Positions 62,281 to 64,000 of a stretch of DNA of 64,000 nucleotides are shown piece after piece (positions within the stretch are counted from its first letter, which is position 1; each line of letters starts with the position of its first letter). Below the pieces are notes generated by a model. That model ran no database searches, was not told where the DNA came from, and was given only the letters and a program-made list of their open reading frames with translations. The position numbers and the translations under genes were made by a program. Origin of the DNA: Mactra quadrangularis (lineage: Eukaryota; Mollusca; Bivalvia; Venerida; Mactridae); assembly GCA_025267735.1 (NCBI GenBank), contig CM046295.1, forward strand, positions 22,910,938 through 22,974,937, written 5' to 3'.

Positions 62281-64000
62281 TATAAATTGTTATTAATTAT
62301 TGTCTAGCTACAAAAGATATTATGGCTGGCCAGTTCAGTTTTGTCTAATGGGCATGTCCTTAGAAATGGAGGCGTGTCCTAAAAAATGGAGATGTATCCT
62401 TAGAAAAGGAGGCGTGTCTTCATTGGCCAATAAAAATGTACATTATCTTTCTGTTAACCAATGAAGTGCTATTTAAAAATGTGATTATTTTCCATTGTTT
62501 TTACATATCAGTATAAAAGCTATGTACAGTCAAACGTATTTGTGATGTTTGAAAATTATTAGGGGAAAATCTGGCAATTGACTTAAATAAATGCTGCTTA
62601 AAACTCAGTTTGTTAATACAGTGAACTATTAAGTTATAAGGATATGGAATATAATTGTATTTGAAGCTCCATTAAATTTTCAAACAAATTTTACCATCAA
62701 AATGTTGAAAAATTAAAATCTGATCTAAGAATAGAATATATCTGGAATTTGAGATTTAGGGGTTTTCCACTGCTGTAAAAACACACTTTCATCGTCACAA
62801 TGAAAATATGTGTACAAAGAGCATTTGGATTTAATCAGTATTTTGTTCTTTTCAGCAATAATGTTTGAACAAACTTTGTTTGTAACTTCTGTGCGCAGGC
62901 ATAAAAATCCACAAATTTGAGTTCCGAATTGGGTCTATTGAAGGATTATCCTTTACTGCCTGATTTTCAGCAATAATGTGTAAAAAAATGTCTTTTCTGT
63001 ATGAAAAATTCAAATTGAGCTCATTTGCCAAGTTAAATTTTCACTGATGAAATTAAATCATTTTTGTGAAACTAGGGCCAGGAATAATTTGGAGTTTTTT
63101 CAATTGCTGTTCTAATGTCATTTGATAAAAAATGTAGTAATTTTCATTTGCTTAGCTTTGCTTTGAGGCTTTTAAATTAGCATTGGTTTTCGGGACACAT
63201 TAAAAATGATTGCTTTTTTCTTGTTGATAACTTAGAGTTCATTATTTTTTCACTTCTTTGGACCCCTAGTTTTGATTCAGACTTTAGCCCCTTTAGGTTT
63301 TACGTTTCACATTTTAGCTACTGGCCCTTAAATTCATTTTCATAAGCCTTAAAGTTTACTTTGTTGGATGAATCCCTTATGTTTTTAAAGTCTATTTAAG
63401 GGTCTTTTGAGACCCTAATAAGACATTCCATTTCGCACATGTTTAAATTCTGATTTTGTTTATAGTGTGCCGTTTTAACAAAAACAAATATGATAAAACT
63501 CACACAGTCTTCTTTACCAAATCCAAAACACTATTATCATTTTTAAGTAATAAACATTATATCACGGGTTTAGCAGAAAACAGTCTTAACTCAATATAAA
63601 AAAAGAGTGAGTTAAAACCCTTTTGCTCTAAACCTAAGGTATGTTTGTTTTTTATTCAGCACTGTGCGGGTGGCCTGTGGTACGAAATAAAACAAATGAA
63701 CATTTAAGCTTCATAGATTTCAACTTAAATATCAATGTTTTCCAAAGCTCTGAAAATTGTATTGAAACATTTTGGAAGTAGCAAATGTCACATGGTGTAG
63801 AGCCAGTGAATTAGGTTCTACCATTATGTTCTCATTGTTTTTTCAATATTTTGTTGACTTATGCACTGTTTGGTCAAATTGAAAATAATGTTTGATTGTA
63901 GTGCTTGCTGACCGAATCATCCCATTTTCAGCTTACTTCTTTAACCCGTTTCAACTGACCCCTTATTATTATCAATTGGCATCTAAACTTTTTCAAGCAT
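62281..64000. other. 3' flank, no gene seen
   Basis: 62770-62960 is the second copy of the repeat at 4072-4300. 62340-62420 has three AAATGGAGGCGTGTCCT-like repeats. No coding exon or RNA gene was recognised. Confidence 0.45.

Overview
The window is AT-rich nuclear DNA of an animal. Coding exons are short, bounded by GT/AG splice sites and separated by large introns full of SINEs and miniature inverted-repeat elements (MITEs). Several tRNA-derived SINE families, many MITEs and C2H2 zinc fingers point to an invertebrate. I infer a lophotrochozoan, most likely a mollusc such as a bivalve, but no marker in the window settles the species.

Two genes can be assembled exon by exon, with every splice phase agreeing. 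On the minus strand (12368 down to 3039) seven exons encode an unrecognised multi-pass membrane protein of 333 residues. It appears to be an internal duplication, with exons 1-2-3 matching exons 4-5-6. On the plus strand (22540 to 51520) eleven exons encode a 681-residue protein with an AT-hook-like motif and four C-terminal C2H2 zinc fingers, presumably a DNA-binding transcription factor.

The most notable feature is at the end of the zinc-finger gene. The last exon does not end the reading frame. After the TGA at 51518 the same frame stays open for 1410 further codons, to a TAG at 55751. The stop and its 3' context read TGA CTA G, the strongest known stop-codon readthrough context in animals. 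I propose that the gene makes a 681-residue form and, by readthrough, a form of about 2092 residues. The extra part is low-complexity and serine-rich and holds three families of in-frame tandem repeats.

Layout: 1-3000 repeats and unassigned DNA; 3039-12368 membrane-protein gene (-); 12.4-22.5 kb intergenic DNA with nested MITEs, SINEs, microsatellites and a possible 5' noncoding exon near 15.4 kb; 22540-55753 zinc-finger gene (+), whose introns hold minisatellites, SINEs, hAT-like MITEs and a LINE fragment inside a 2.5 kb inverted repeat; 55.8-64 kb 3' flank with more SINEs, MITEs, a degenerate tandem repeat and a dense cluster of AGGTCA-type half-sites. Several repeats touch the gene models: part of the 3' end of exon 5, donor included, and the 5' end of exon 10, acceptor included, are duplicated, and one element family lies next to three exon junctions.
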